Made by a program: the position numbers and the translations under genes
Notes under the pieces: model-generated
Seen by the model: only the letters and a program-made list of their open reading frames with translations
Told to the model about the DNA's origin: nothing
Database searches by the model: none
Source of the DNA: JAAYVZ01 sp035384965
Lineage (GTDB): Bacteria; Acidobacteriota; Thermoanaerobaculia; Thermoanaerobaculales; Thermoanaerobaculaceae
DNA length: 64,000 nucleotides
NCBI GenBank assembly: GCA_035384965.1
Contig: DAOOJE010000004.1
Span: 1 to 64,000, forward strand
Direction: 5' to 3'
In this document: positions 8,243-15,930 of the stretch, one piece after another
Position numbering within the stretch: position 1 is the stretch's first letter
How the letters are laid out: the number at the start of each line of letters is the position of its first letter

Positions 8243-10519
8243 GTGGGACAGACGCTGGTCATCGTGGAGTCGCCGGCCAAGGCGCGGACGCTCGGCAAGT
8301 ACCTCGGCAAGGGGTACACCGTCATGGCCTCGGTCGGCCATGTGCGGGACTTGCCCCGCAACGAGCTGGGGATCGACCTCGCCCACGGCTTCGCGCCGCG
8401 CTATCTCGTGATGCCGGCCAAGCGCAAGGTGATCAGCGAGATCCGGGCCGCTGCGGAACGTGCGGAGCGGATCCTGCTGGCCACCGACCCCGACCGCGAG
8501 GGGGAGGCCATCGGCTGGCACCTGGCCGAGATCCTCAAGGACACCGGCAAGCCGATCGCCCGCGTGCTGTTCCACGAGATCACCCGGCGGGCCGTGCAGG
8601 ATGCGATCGCCAGGCCCCGCCCGCTCGACGGGCGTCTCGTGGACTCGCAGCAGGCCCGGCGGGTTGTCGACCGCCTCGTGGGGTACAAGCTTTCCCCTCT
8701 GCTGTGGGAAAAGGTCAAGCGCGGGCTGTCGGCCGGCCGCGTGCAGTCGGTGGCGCTCAAGATGATTTGCGACCGCGAGGCCGAGATCGAGGCCTTCGAG
8801 CCCGAAGAGTACTGGCACCTCGACGCCCGCCTCGCGGCCGGCGAGCCGCCGCCGTTTGTGGCCCGCCTCGCCCTTCGCGACGGCCGCAAGCTCGTGGTGC
8901 GCGACGGCGAGACGGCGGCGGCGATCCGGGCCGAGGTCGAGACCTCCCCGTTCGGGGTCGCGAGCGTGACGCGGCGCCGCCGCCAGCAAAAGGCGCCGCC
9001 GCCGTTCGTGACCGCCAAGCTGCAGCAGGCGGCGGCGGCCCGCTTCCGCTTTCCGGTGCGCAAGACCATGCAGCTCGCGCAGCGCCTGTACGAGGGCGTC
9101 GACCTCGGCGGCGGCGAACGGGTCGGGCTCATCACGTACATGCGCACCGACTCGGTGCGGGTCGCTCCGGAGGCGCTCGACGCGGTCCGCGCGTACATTG
9201 CCGACACGTTCGGCGACGCCTTCCTGCCCGAGCGGCCCAACTACTTCAAGAACCGCTCGGAGGCGCAGGACGCCCACGAGGCGATCCGCCCGAGCGACGT
9301 CGCGCGCAGCCCGGAGGCCGTCGCCGCTTACCTCGAACCCGACGCCCTCAAGCTCTACACCCTCATCTGGCAGCGCTTCGTGGCCTCGCAGATGAAGCCG
9401 GCGCAGTTCGACGTCACCGACGTCGTGGTCAACGCCGGGCGGTACGGTTTCAAGGCGCGCGGCGAGACCGAGGTCGAGGCCGGCTACCTGCGCGTCTACC
9501 GCGAAGACGAGGAGAAGCCGGCCCCCCGCAAGTTCGAAGAGGACGAGGAGCCTACCAGCCGCCGCCTGCCGCCGCTCGCGAAGGGGCAGGAGCTCCGCCT
9601 GGAACGGCTCGACGCCGAGCAGAAGTTCACCCAACCGCCGCCGCGTTTCACCGAGTCCACCCTGGTCAAGGCCCTGGAGGAAAACGGTGTCGGCCGTCCC
9701 TCGACGTACGCGCAGATCATTGCCGTGATTTCCGACCGCGACTACGTCACGAAGGAAAAGGGGGCGTTCGTCCCCACCGAGCTCGGCAAGCTCGTGAACC
9801 GCATGCTCGTGGACGCCTTTGCCGACCTCATCAACGAGCGCTACACGGCCCGCATGGAAGCCGAGCTGGATGCCGTGGCCGAGGGCGAGGAAGACTGGCA
9901 GGCCGCCCTCGCCCGCTTCTGGAAGACGTTCTCCACCGACCTCGAGAAGGCCTCCGGGGCGATGCAGTCGGTCAAGCGGCAGGGCGTGCAGACCGAGGAG
10001 AAGTGCCCCGCCTGCGGGGCGCCGATGATCCTGCGGTTCGGCCGCTACGGCGAGTATCTCGCCTGCTCGCGCTACCCCGACTGCCGCACCACCCGCGAGC
10101 CGGGGGCCGTGCAGCCGTCGCAGGACGCCCCGGCGTGCCCCGAGTGCGGCGCCCCGATGGTGGCGAAACGCTCCCGTTTCGGCCCGTTCTGGGCCTGCTC
10201 CCGCTACCCCGACTGCAAGGGTACGCGGCGCATCAGCAAGGGGCCGGCCAGCCCCAACACCCCGTCGGGGGTGCGCTGCACGCGGGAGGGGTGCGACGGC
10301 GAGCTGGTCGAGAAGCGCTCGCGGCGCGGCAAGCCGTTCTGGGGGTGCAACCGCTACCCCAAGTGCACCGTCACCCTCAACGCCAGGCCGGTGCCGCGCC
10401 CGTGCCCGCAGTGCGGCGCCCCGTTCCTCCTCGAGAAGAAGTCGGTCCGCCGCGGCATCGAGTGGGTGTGCGCGACCGAAGGCTGCGCCTTCCGCACCCC
10501 CGCGGAGACCCACGAATGA
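8243..10519 (+). CDS. topA: DNA topoisomerase I with four C-terminal zinc fingers
   Basis: A 758-residue type IA topoisomerase that relaxes negative supercoils. The TOPRIM domain begins at once with LVIVESPAKARTLGKYL and includes LATDPDREGEAIGWHL. The catalytic tyrosine lies in GLITYMRTDS at about residue 299. The C-terminus carries four Cys4 zinc-ribbon units, beginning CPACGAPM, CPECGAPM, CTREGCDG and CPQCGAPF; the family commonly has three or four. GTG 8243 is the start because GGAGG lies four bases upstream and the TOPRIM domain begins within four residues. An in-frame ATG at 8024 only adds low-quality sequence. trmFO follows after 109 bases. Confidence 0.97.
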   Translation: MGQTLVIVESPAKARTLGKYLGKGYTVMASVGHVRDLPRNELGIDLAHGFAPRYLVMPAKRKVISEIRAAAERAERILLATDPDREGEAIGWHLAEILKDTGKPIARVLFHEITRRAVQDAIARPRPLDGRLVDSQQARRVVDRLVGYKLSPLLWEKVKRGLSAGRVQSVALKMICDREAEIEAFEPEEYWHLDARLAAGEPPPFVARLALRDGRKLVVRDGETAAAIRAEVETSPFGVASVTRRRRQQKAPPPFVTAKLQQAAAARFRFPVRKTMQLAQRLYEGVDLGGGERVGLITYMRTDSVRVAPEALDAVRAYIADTFGDAFLPERPNYFKNRSEAQDAHEAIRPSDVARSPEAVAAYLEPDALKLYTLIWQRFVASQMKPAQFDVTDVVVNAGRYGFKARGETEVEAGYLRVYREDEEKPAPRKFEEDEEPTSRRLPPLAKGQELRLERLDAEQKFTQPPPRFTESTLVKALEENGVGRPSTYAQIIAVISDRDYVTKEKGAFVPTELGKLVNRMLVDAFADLINERYTARMEAELDAVAEGEEDWQAALARFWKTFSTDLEKASGAMQSVKRQGVQTEEKCPACGAPMILRFGRYGEYLACSRYPDCRTTREPGAVQPSQDAPACPECGAPMVAKRSRFGPFWACSRYPDCKGTRRISKGPASPNTPSGVRCTREGCDGELVEKRSRRGKPFWGCNRYPKCTVTLNARPVPRPCPQCGAPFLLEKKSVRRGIEWVCATEGCAFRTPAETHE

Positions 10520-10525
10520 GGAGAG

Positions 10526-10608
10526 GGGGACGAGGGACGCCCCGCCCGCCTCGCCCCTGCCTCGCCGTTCAGGCGCCGCACCGCTGCGGCGCCGTCCCTG
10601 TCGTCCCC
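10526..10608 (+). promoter_or_regulatory. long imperfect inverted repeat between topA and trmFO
   Basis: The inner hairpin has a perfect 9-bp stem (10572-10580 with 10585-10593) and a CCGC loop. Outside it GGGACG (10534-10539) can pair with CGTCCC (10593-10598), and GGGGACGA (10526-10533) with TCGTCCCC (10601-10608), leaving a two-base bulge. There is no T-tract, so intrinsic termination is doubtful. It could attenuate transcription or set mRNA processing between topA and trmFO. Confidence 0.4.
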
Positions 10609-10628
10609 TCCCCCGGGCAGGAGGGGGC

Positions 10629-11972
10629 ATGGTGAGGGTGATCGGCGGCGGGCTGGCCGGGTGCGAGGCAGCGTGGCAGCTCGCCTCCGCCGGCGTCGAG
10701 GTCGAGCTCGTCGAGATGCGGCCCGGCACCACCACGCCGGCCCACCGCAGCGGCGACCTCGCCGAACTCGTGTGCTCCAACTCGCTGCGTTCCGACAACC
10801 CGACCAACGCCGTCGGGCTGCTCAAGCGCGAGATGGAAGCCATGGGCTCGCTCGTCATGGCGGCGGCCCGGAAGGCCAGGGTGCCGGCCGGGGATGCCCT
10901 GGCCGTCGACCGGGCGGCGTTTTCCGCCCACATCACCCGGGCGCTCGAAAGCCACCCGCTGGTGCGCGTCGTGCGCGAGGAGGTCACAGCGCTGCCCGAG
11001 GGGCCCGCGATCCTGGCCACCGGACCGCTCACCTCGCCGGCGCTGCACCGCGCCCTCGAAGAGCTTTTGGGCGAAGGCTCGCTCTCGTTTTTCGACGCCA
11101 TCGCCCCCGTCGTCGCCGCCGACTCGCTCGACATGTCCCTGCTCTTCGCCGCCTCCCGCTACGGCAAGGGGGGCGGGGCCGACTACCTCAACGCTCCGCT
11201 CGACCACGAGCAGTACGTGGCGTTCGTGGTCGCGCTGCGGGAGGCCGAGAAGGTGCCACTGCGCGAATTCGAACGCGACATCCCGCACTTCGAAGGGTGC
11301 CTGCCGATCGAGGTCATGGCCGAGCGCGGCCTCGACACCCTGCGCTACGGCCCGATGAAATCGGTCGGGCTCGTGGACCCGCGCACCGGCCGCCGGCCGT
11401 ACGCCGTGGTGCAGCTCCGCCAGGACGACCTCGCAGCCCGCCACTACAACCTCGTCGGGTTCCAGACCCGCATGACGGTGGGGGCGCAGCAGCGCGTGAT
11501 GCGGATGATCCCCGGCCTCGCCAACGCCCGCTTCGTGCGCTACGGCATGGTCCACCGCAACTCGTTCGTGTGCGCGCCCCGCCACCTCGACGCCCAGCTC
11601 AGGATCGAGGTGCGCCCCGAGCTTCGCCTCGCCGGCCAGCTCGCCGGCGTCGAGGGCTATGTGGAGTCGGCGGCGTGCGGCCTTCTGGCCGGGTTTTCCC
11701 TGGCGGCCGAGCAGCTCGGCGCGGAGGTGGAGCCGCTCGTGCACTGGACCGCGCACGGCGGGCTCGTGCGCCACCTCACCGAGCGGTCACCGCATGACTT
11801 CCAGCCCGCCAACGCAGCGTGGGGTCTCATGACCGAGCCGCCCATCCCGCTGCCGCGCGACAAGGGCCACCGCCGCACGGTGGCGGCGAACGCCGCGCTG
11901 GCCGAAATCGTGCGCTGGCGCGCCACCTTCCCGTTCCCCGTCTCCGACCCGGGGGGCGCTTGGGTCAACTGA
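10629..11972 (+). CDS. trmFO: methylenetetrahydrofolate--tRNA-(uracil-5-)-methyltransferase TrmFO
   Basis: A 447-residue FAD/folate-dependent enzyme that makes m5U54 in the T-loop of tRNA. The N-terminus has the dinucleotide-binding motif VIGGGLAGCEAAWQLA. The family signatures follow: ELVCSNSLRSD (about 53-63), TNAVGLLKREM and the central FEGCLPIEVMAERG. The C-terminal region contains GQLAGVEGYVESAACG. Length and motifs match standard TrmFO. ATG 10629 follows a GGAGGGGG ribosome site. The stop region overlaps the convergent glycosyltransferase gene by eight bases. Finding trmFO directly after topA supports both calls, because that pair is also adjacent in Firmicutes. Confidence 0.95.
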   Translation: MVRVIGGGLAGCEAAWQLASAGVEVELVEMRPGTTTPAHRSGDLAELVCSNSLRSDNPTNAVGLLKREMEAMGSLVMAAARKARVPAGDALAVDRAAFSAHITRALESHPLVRVVREEVTALPEGPAILATGPLTSPALHRALEELLGEGSLSFFDAIAPVVAADSLDMSLLFAASRYGKGGGADYLNAPLDHEQYVAFVVALREAEKVPLREFERDIPHFEGCLPIEVMAERGLDTLRYGPMKSVGLVDPRTGRRPYAVVQLRQDDLAARHYNLVGFQTRMTVGAQQRVMRMIPGLANARFVRYGMVHRNSFVCAPRHLDAQLRIEVRPELRLAGQLAGVEGYVESAACGLLAGFSLAAEQLGAEVEPLVHWTAHGGLVRHLTERSPHDFQPANAAWGLMTEPPIPLPRDKGHRRTVAANAALAEIVRWRATFPFPVSDPGGAWVN

Positions 11973-13098
11973 TCGTTTCGCGCACAGCCCGGCCCAGGGC
12001 TCGCACCAGCACGGGAGCGCAAGCCCGGGTGGTGAGCCTGCGCAGCACGTGGGCGTGGGCGCGTGCCCCCAGGCGGTGCCGCAGCTCGGGGGCGCCGGCC
12101 AGCTCGCGCAGGCAGGACGCCCAATCCTCCGGCGTGCCTGCCAGCCGCCCGTTGACGCCGTCCCGGATCGTCTCGCCGAGCTGACCGACGGGCGAGGCCA
12201 CGAGCGGCACCCGACACAGGGCCGCCTCGACGTACTTGAGGTGGCTTTTCCCCTCGTTGAAGGCGCACGGGGCGAGGGGGGCAACGGCCACGTCGAAACG
12301 ACAGATCTCGCGCGGCAGCTCCCGCCAGTCGACGTGCGGGCGAAGCTCGACGCGCGCGCCGAAACGCTGCAGCGCAGGGGGAGGTTCCACGCCACCGAGC
12401 AGGACCAGCCGGCAGCCCGGCAGCTCCTCGAGCAGACCCTCGAGGACCCCGACCACCATGGCGAGGTTCGCAGCATGCCCCGGGTGCCCGGCCGCGAAGC
12501 CCACCGTGACCGCCCCCGGCTGCGGTCGCGCGAGGTTCCGGGCCCGCCGCGCGCACGCCTGCATCTCCTGGCTGGCACACGACGTCACGCGCAACGGCCG
12601 AAACCCGAACCTCTCCAGCTCCGCCGCGAGCGCCGAGGTGTAGCACAGGACGTGCGAGCACAGCGCGAAGGTCCGGCGCAGCCCTTCGACGAGCTCGACC
12701 AGGCGCGCCCGTTCTTCCGCCGGCCGCTCCCGGTAGTAGGGGTGGGAGAGCACCACCTCCGGGTCGAGCAACATGTCGTCCATGTCGCCGACCACCACGC
12801 CACCCCGGCTCTTGACACCCCGCAGCGCCTGCTCCAGCGGGGGCGAGAGCGGCACCCGGTTGAGAATGACGAGATCGAAGGGCTGCAGGTCCCCGGGCAG
12901 CGCCAGTTCCTCGACCCGCAACACGGTCGAGCCGACGCCCCACATCGCGAGCTGCTCGCGCCCGTGCTCGCAGGTGTGGCGCGGCGTGCCGAACCGCGAG
13001 CTCACGAACGCCACGCGCCGGTTCCGCAGCAGGCGCAGACTGCCCGGCAGGTCGGGGAACCTCAGGCCGAGCAGCAAGGCGCGCCAGGGAGTCTTCAC
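11965..13098 (-). CDS. GT4-like glycosyltransferase
   Basis: A 377-residue protein with a GT-B layout. The N-terminal half (about 25-180) starts RRVAFVSSRFGTPRHTCEHGREQL and includes DMDDMLLDPEVVLSHPYY. The C-terminal half has GAVTVGFAAGHPGHAANLAMV and the nucleotide-sugar-binding region FNEGKSHLKYVEAALCRVPLVASPVG, the E-x7-E-like element of GT4 enzymes. It probably transfers a sugar to a surface glycan; donor and acceptor are unknown. The GTG start at 13098 overlaps the stop of the upstream membrane-protein gene (GTGA), implying coupled translation. Longer upstream frames run antisense through that gene's region and were discarded. Confidence 0.75.
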   Translation of the reverse strand: MKTPWRALLLGLRFPDLPGSLRLLRNRRVAFVSSRFGTPRHTCEHGREQLAMWGVGSTVLRVEELALPGDLQPFDLVILNRVPLSPPLEQALRGVKSRGGVVVGDMDDMLLDPEVVLSHPYYRERPAEERARLVELVEGLRRTFALCSHVLCYTSALAAELERFGFRPLRVTSCASQEMQACARRARNLARPQPGAVTVGFAAGHPGHAANLAMVVGVLEGLLEELPGCRLVLLGGVEPPPALQRFGARVELRPHVDWRELPREICRFDVAVAPLAPCAFNEGKSHLKYVEAALCRVPLVASPVGQLGETIRDGVNGRLAGTPEDWASCLRELAGAPELRHRLGARAHAHVLRRLTTRACAPVLVRALGRAVRETIS

Positions 13099-14498
13099 GG
13101 TGCGGCGGCCACGAGCCCGGAGTTGAGGAGGATGAAGCCGAGGGTATGGAAGAGGCCGAGCGCCACCGCAGCGACGACGATCCCGTCCCGGTTCGGCCCC
13201 GGGTCCATGGCCGTGCGCAGCCACCACATCCCGAGCAGCGTCAGCGGGACGGCCTCGAACGCGAAAAGGTCCCACTCGGCCAGCACCCCGAGCGGGCTGT
13301 ACACCATGAGGTCGGGGTTGAAGACGAACGCATACGCCACCGCCCCGGCTGTGGCGGCCAGCAGCACCCACGTCCCCTCGTCGGTCCGGCGGCCGTCGGC
13401 GCGGCGTCCGAGCGGGCCGGCGAGCGCGAGGAGCACCCCCACCGGCGCCACGAGCAGCAGTTCGTTGCCGAACGCGGCGAGGTGATCGCCGGAAAACATC
13501 GTGAAGCGCTCGTACGGGGTCTCGAGGCGGGACAGCGGCACGAAAAGGTGGTCGTCGCCCCCCCCGAACGTCGCCGGGGAAAACCCCGACAGCCCCTTGC
13601 CGGTGGCAGCGAACCCCGTCATCACCAGGGCGAGCGGCACGAGCGAAACGGCCGCCCCCGCCGCGGCCTCGCGCAGCGCCTTGCCGGCAGCCCCCGCAGC
13701 ACTCCACTTCCCGGCCCAGCGCGTCGCCCAGGCCACCGGCAACGCCGGCGCCAGCCAGACGGCCTCGAGGTGGATCGCCACCGCCAGGCCGAACACGAGC
13801 CCCGCGACCCACAGTGGTGCCTCGCCGAACCCCGCTTCGAGCGCCATCACCAGCGTCCACGCCGTGGCGGCCAAAAGCAGCGAGTAGCTCTCCACGTGCC
13901 CGCACAGCAGCGCCACGGCGCCGTGCGTGCCGGCCAGCAGCCAGACCGCGACCGTAGGCAGCCCCAGCCAGTTGCGGCGTCCAAGGCGCGCCACCGCGAG
14001 CCAGTACAGCGCGCCCGCCATCGTGCTCACGAGCGCCACCGAGGTCTCGGCGTCGGCGCCCACGGCTGCCCGCAACCCCCGGAACGTGAGGGCGTTCACG
14101 AGGCGATCCAGAGGCTGCTTGAAGTTGCTCCAGGCCCCGGCCTCGAGTTCCCCGGTCATCTCCGGGCCATCACCGTACGGGACGTGCGAGCGCAGCAGCC
14201 AGGCGCCCGAAAGCAGCAGGAGCACCCACGCCGCGGTCGGGACCCGGGCCAGGATCGGCCGCGCACCGCCCCACGCCACGGCAAGCCAGGCGGCCGTGCG
14301 GCGGCTTGCGGCCGGCACCGCCAGAACCCCGACCAGCCCGGCCAGCGCCCACCGCACGCCAGGAGGGTAGGCCAGCGCGCCGACCGCGCCCCACACGCCC
14401 GCCGGCGGCCGGGGATCGGGCAGCACGTGCAGCAGCAGGATCCCCAGCGCTCCCGCGAGCACCACCCACGGGCGCACATCCCTCGAGGAGCGTGTCAT
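13095..14498 (-). CDS. polytopic membrane protein, possibly a GT-C-type glycosyltransferase
   Basis: A 467-residue protein with about ten hydrophobic segments, among them VVLAGALGILLLHVLP near the N-terminus and GIVVAAVALGLFHTLGFILLNSG at the end. A first luminal-type loop (after about residue 110) contains HVPYGDGPEMTGE, resembling the acidic first loop of GT-C enzymes; the match is suggestive only. Its coupling to the GT4-like gene (GTGA overlap at 13095-13098) fits a lipid-linked sugar transfer role. ATG 14498 is the likely start; ATG 14552 would add 18 residues. An AAACGTTT operator half-site lies 66 bases upstream, so it may be in the LacI-type regulon. Confidence 0.6.
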   Translation of the reverse strand: MTRSSRDVRPWVVLAGALGILLLHVLPDPRPPAGVWGAVGALAYPPGVRWALAGLVGVLAVPAASRRTAAWLAVAWGGARPILARVPTAAWVLLLLSGAWLLRSHVPYGDGPEMTGELEAGAWSNFKQPLDRLVNALTFRGLRAAVGADAETSVALVSTMAGALYWLAVARLGRRNWLGLPTVAVWLLAGTHGAVALLCGHVESYSLLLAATAWTLVMALEAGFGEAPLWVAGLVFGLAVAIHLEAVWLAPALPVAWATRWAGKWSAAGAAGKALREAAAGAAVSLVPLALVMTGFAATGKGLSGFSPATFGGGDDHLFVPLSRLETPYERFTMFSGDHLAAFGNELLLVAPVGVLLALAGPLGRRADGRRTDEGTWVLLAATAGAVAYAFVFNPDLMVYSPLGVLAEWDLFAFEAVPLTLLGMWWLRTAMDPGPNRDGIVVAAVALGLFHTLGFILLNSGLVAAAP

Positions 14499-14563
14499 CT
14501 TCGCCTGCACGCGGGCTCGTCCCTCGCAGCCGATCGTAGCACCAGGCGCCATCGAAATGTGAT

Positions 14564-14575
14564 GCAAACGTTTTC
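14564..14575. promoter_or_regulatory. LacI-family operator-like site O1
   Basis: GCAAACGTTTTC contains the 8-bp palindrome AAACGTTT (14566-14573) typical of LacI/GalR operators. It lies upstream of the polytopic membrane-protein gene (start 14498) and its centre is 185 bases from the perfect operator at 14749-14760. It could therefore regulate the leftward gene or serve as an auxiliary looping site. Confidence 0.6.
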
Positions 14576-14645
14576 TTTCGGACCTCCGTAACACTGCCGC
14601 CCCCCTCCCGGCGCTCGCCCACACAATCCTTCTATCATATAGCGT

Positions 14646-14658
14646 CTAAATCATTTAG
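14646..14658. promoter_or_regulatory. AT-rich odd palindrome CTAAAT-C-ATTTAG
   Basis: A perfect 13-base palindrome with a single central C lies in an unusually AT-rich patch (about 14630-14665) between the two LacI-type operators. Such a site in a regulatory gap of 70% GC DNA suggests a second protein-binding site or a promoter element. No binding protein can be named. Confidence 0.35.
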
Positions 14659-14709
14659 GTTCGTATCAGCAAGGACGACCACAAAGACATCCGCTCTGCA
14701 CCCCCCCTC

Positions 14710-14738
14710 TTGACAGGGGATTTCAGGGGCACCACAAT
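14710..14738 (+). promoter_or_regulatory. promoter of the lacI-receptor operon
   Basis: A consensus -35 TTGACA (14710-14715) is followed by a 17-base spacer and a CACAAT -10 (14733-14738, four of six matches). Transcription would start near 14745, directly before the LacI-type operator at 14749-14760, as expected for an autoregulated promoter. Confidence 0.55.
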
Positions 14739-14748
14739 AAACTTGGAT

Positions 14749-14760
14749 GTAAACGTTTAC
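14749..14760. promoter_or_regulatory. LacI-family operator O2, perfect 12-bp palindrome
   Basis: GTAAACGTTTAC is fully self-complementary and matches the classical LacI/GalR core. It sits just downstream of the predicted transcription start of the repressor-receptor operon, so the repressor at 14842 probably represses its own transcription and that of the receptor genes. Confidence 0.75.
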
Positions 14761-14761
14761 C

Positions 14762-14845
14762 ATGAAGATTTCGAAATCCCCTTCGAACCACCCGAGCCCG
14801 ACGCGCCGGGCCGGGTCAAAGACTGACGAGGGAGCTAGGCAGTGA
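14762..14845 (+). CDS. possible 27-residue leader peptide upstream of lacI-type gene
   Basis: An ATG immediately after the operator opens a 27-codon frame (MKISKSPSNHPSPTRRAG...) whose TGA overlaps the GTG start of the repressor gene (GTGA, 14842-14845). It has no visible Shine-Dalgarno, so translation would need a near-leaderless message. The overlap is what makes it notable, because it could couple leader and repressor translation. It may equally be chance. Confidence 0.25.
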   Translation: MKISKSPSNHPSPTRRAGSKTDEGARQ

Positions 14846-15930
14846 CCGTGACCATCAAGGATCTGGCTCGCGAGGCGGGGGTTTCCGTGGCCACCGTCTC
14901 ACGGGTCCTCAACGGCAGGGCCTCGGTCAGCGCCGCGACCCGCGAACGCGTGCTGGCGCTCGCCGCCGGCCTGCGCTACGTGCCGCACGGTGCCGCCCGC
15001 AGCCTCGTCACCACCAAAACCAGCACCATCGGGGTGCTGCTACCCGACATCTACGGCGAGTTCTTCTCCGAGCTCATCCGCGGCATCGACCTCGCTGCCC
15101 GCCGGCACGGCTACCACCTCTTGGTGTCGGGCTCGCACAGCGACCGCGCCGAGGCCGCAGCGGTACTGCAGGCGACGCGCGGGCGCGTGGACGGGCTCAT
15201 CGTCATGTCGCCCGAGATCGACGGCGACACCCTTCGCGCGACCCTTCCGTCGAGCCTGCCGATCGTGCTGCTCAACTCCCCGAACCGGGACCAGGAGTAC
15301 GATTCGATTCGCATCGACAACTACGGCGGCGCTTTCGCGATGATCCGCCATTTCGTGGAGGTCGGTTATCGCCGTATCGCGCACGTCGGCGGCCCCGCCA
15401 GCAATCACGACTCCCGAGAGCGCCTGCGGGGGTATCGCGAGGCGCTGGGAGCGCTGGGCGCCGAGATCGACCCGGCGCTGGAGATCGAGGCCGACTTCTC
15501 GGAGGCAGGCGGCTACCAGGCCGGTCGGCGTTTGCTGGCCATCCAGCCGCCCCCGCGCGCCGTGTTCGCGGCCAACGACGCCATGGCCATCGGCGTGCTC
15601 TGCGCTCTCGGCGAGGCCGGAGTCCGGGTGCCCGAAGACATGGCCCTCGGCGGCTTCGACGACATCCCGACGGCCCGCTACGTGGCTCCTCCCCTCACCT
15701 CGGTACATGTCTCCATCGACACTCTGGGTGCGCGAGCGCTCGAGCGGCTGCTCATCGCCATCGATCTCAAGAACCGGCACGAGCGGATGCGGGAGGTACT
15801 CCCGACCACGCTCGTGGTGCGCGCCTCGTGCGGCGCCCCCGCACGCGGCACCGGCGCCCATCGCAACCCGACCGAGGCACCCTCGGTTTCCTGTGTAGAC
15901 ACCGACTCACAAGGAAGGAGAAGGCCATGA
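14842..15930 (+). CDS. LacI/GalR-family transcriptional repressor of the glucan locus
   Basis: A 362-residue regulator. The N-terminal helix-turn-helix (about residues 4-25) reads IKDLAREAGVSVATVSRVLNG, followed by the hinge helix ARSLVTTKTSTIGVLLPD. A periplasmic-binding-type effector domain follows (SELIRGIDLAARRHGY, VFAANDAMAIGVL, GFDDIPTARYVAPPLTSV). About 25 extra C-terminal residues go beyond the usual end. The sugar ligand is unknown but should be a product of the surrounding enzymes. GTG 14842 is preceded by GGGAG. Its stop overlaps the receptor start (ATGA), an unusual coupling of regulator to receptor. Palindromes at 14564, 14749 and 34083 are its likely targets. Confidence 0.93.
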   Translation: MTVTIKDLAREAGVSVATVSRVLNGRASVSAATRERVLALAAGLRYVPHGAARSLVTTKTSTIGVLLPDIYGEFFSELIRGIDLAARRHGYHLLVSGSHSDRAEAAAVLQATRGRVDGLIVMSPEIDGDTLRATLPSSLPIVLLNSPNRDQEYDSIRIDNYGGAFAMIRHFVEVGYRRIAHVGGPASNHDSRERLRGYREALGALGAEIDPALEIEADFSEAGGYQAGRRLLAIQPPPRAVFAANDAMAIGVLCALGEAGVRVPEDMALGGFDDIPTARYVAPPLTSVHVSIDTLGARALERLLIAIDLKNRHERMREVLPTTLVVRASCGAPARGTGAHRNPTEAPSVSCVDTDSQGRRRP

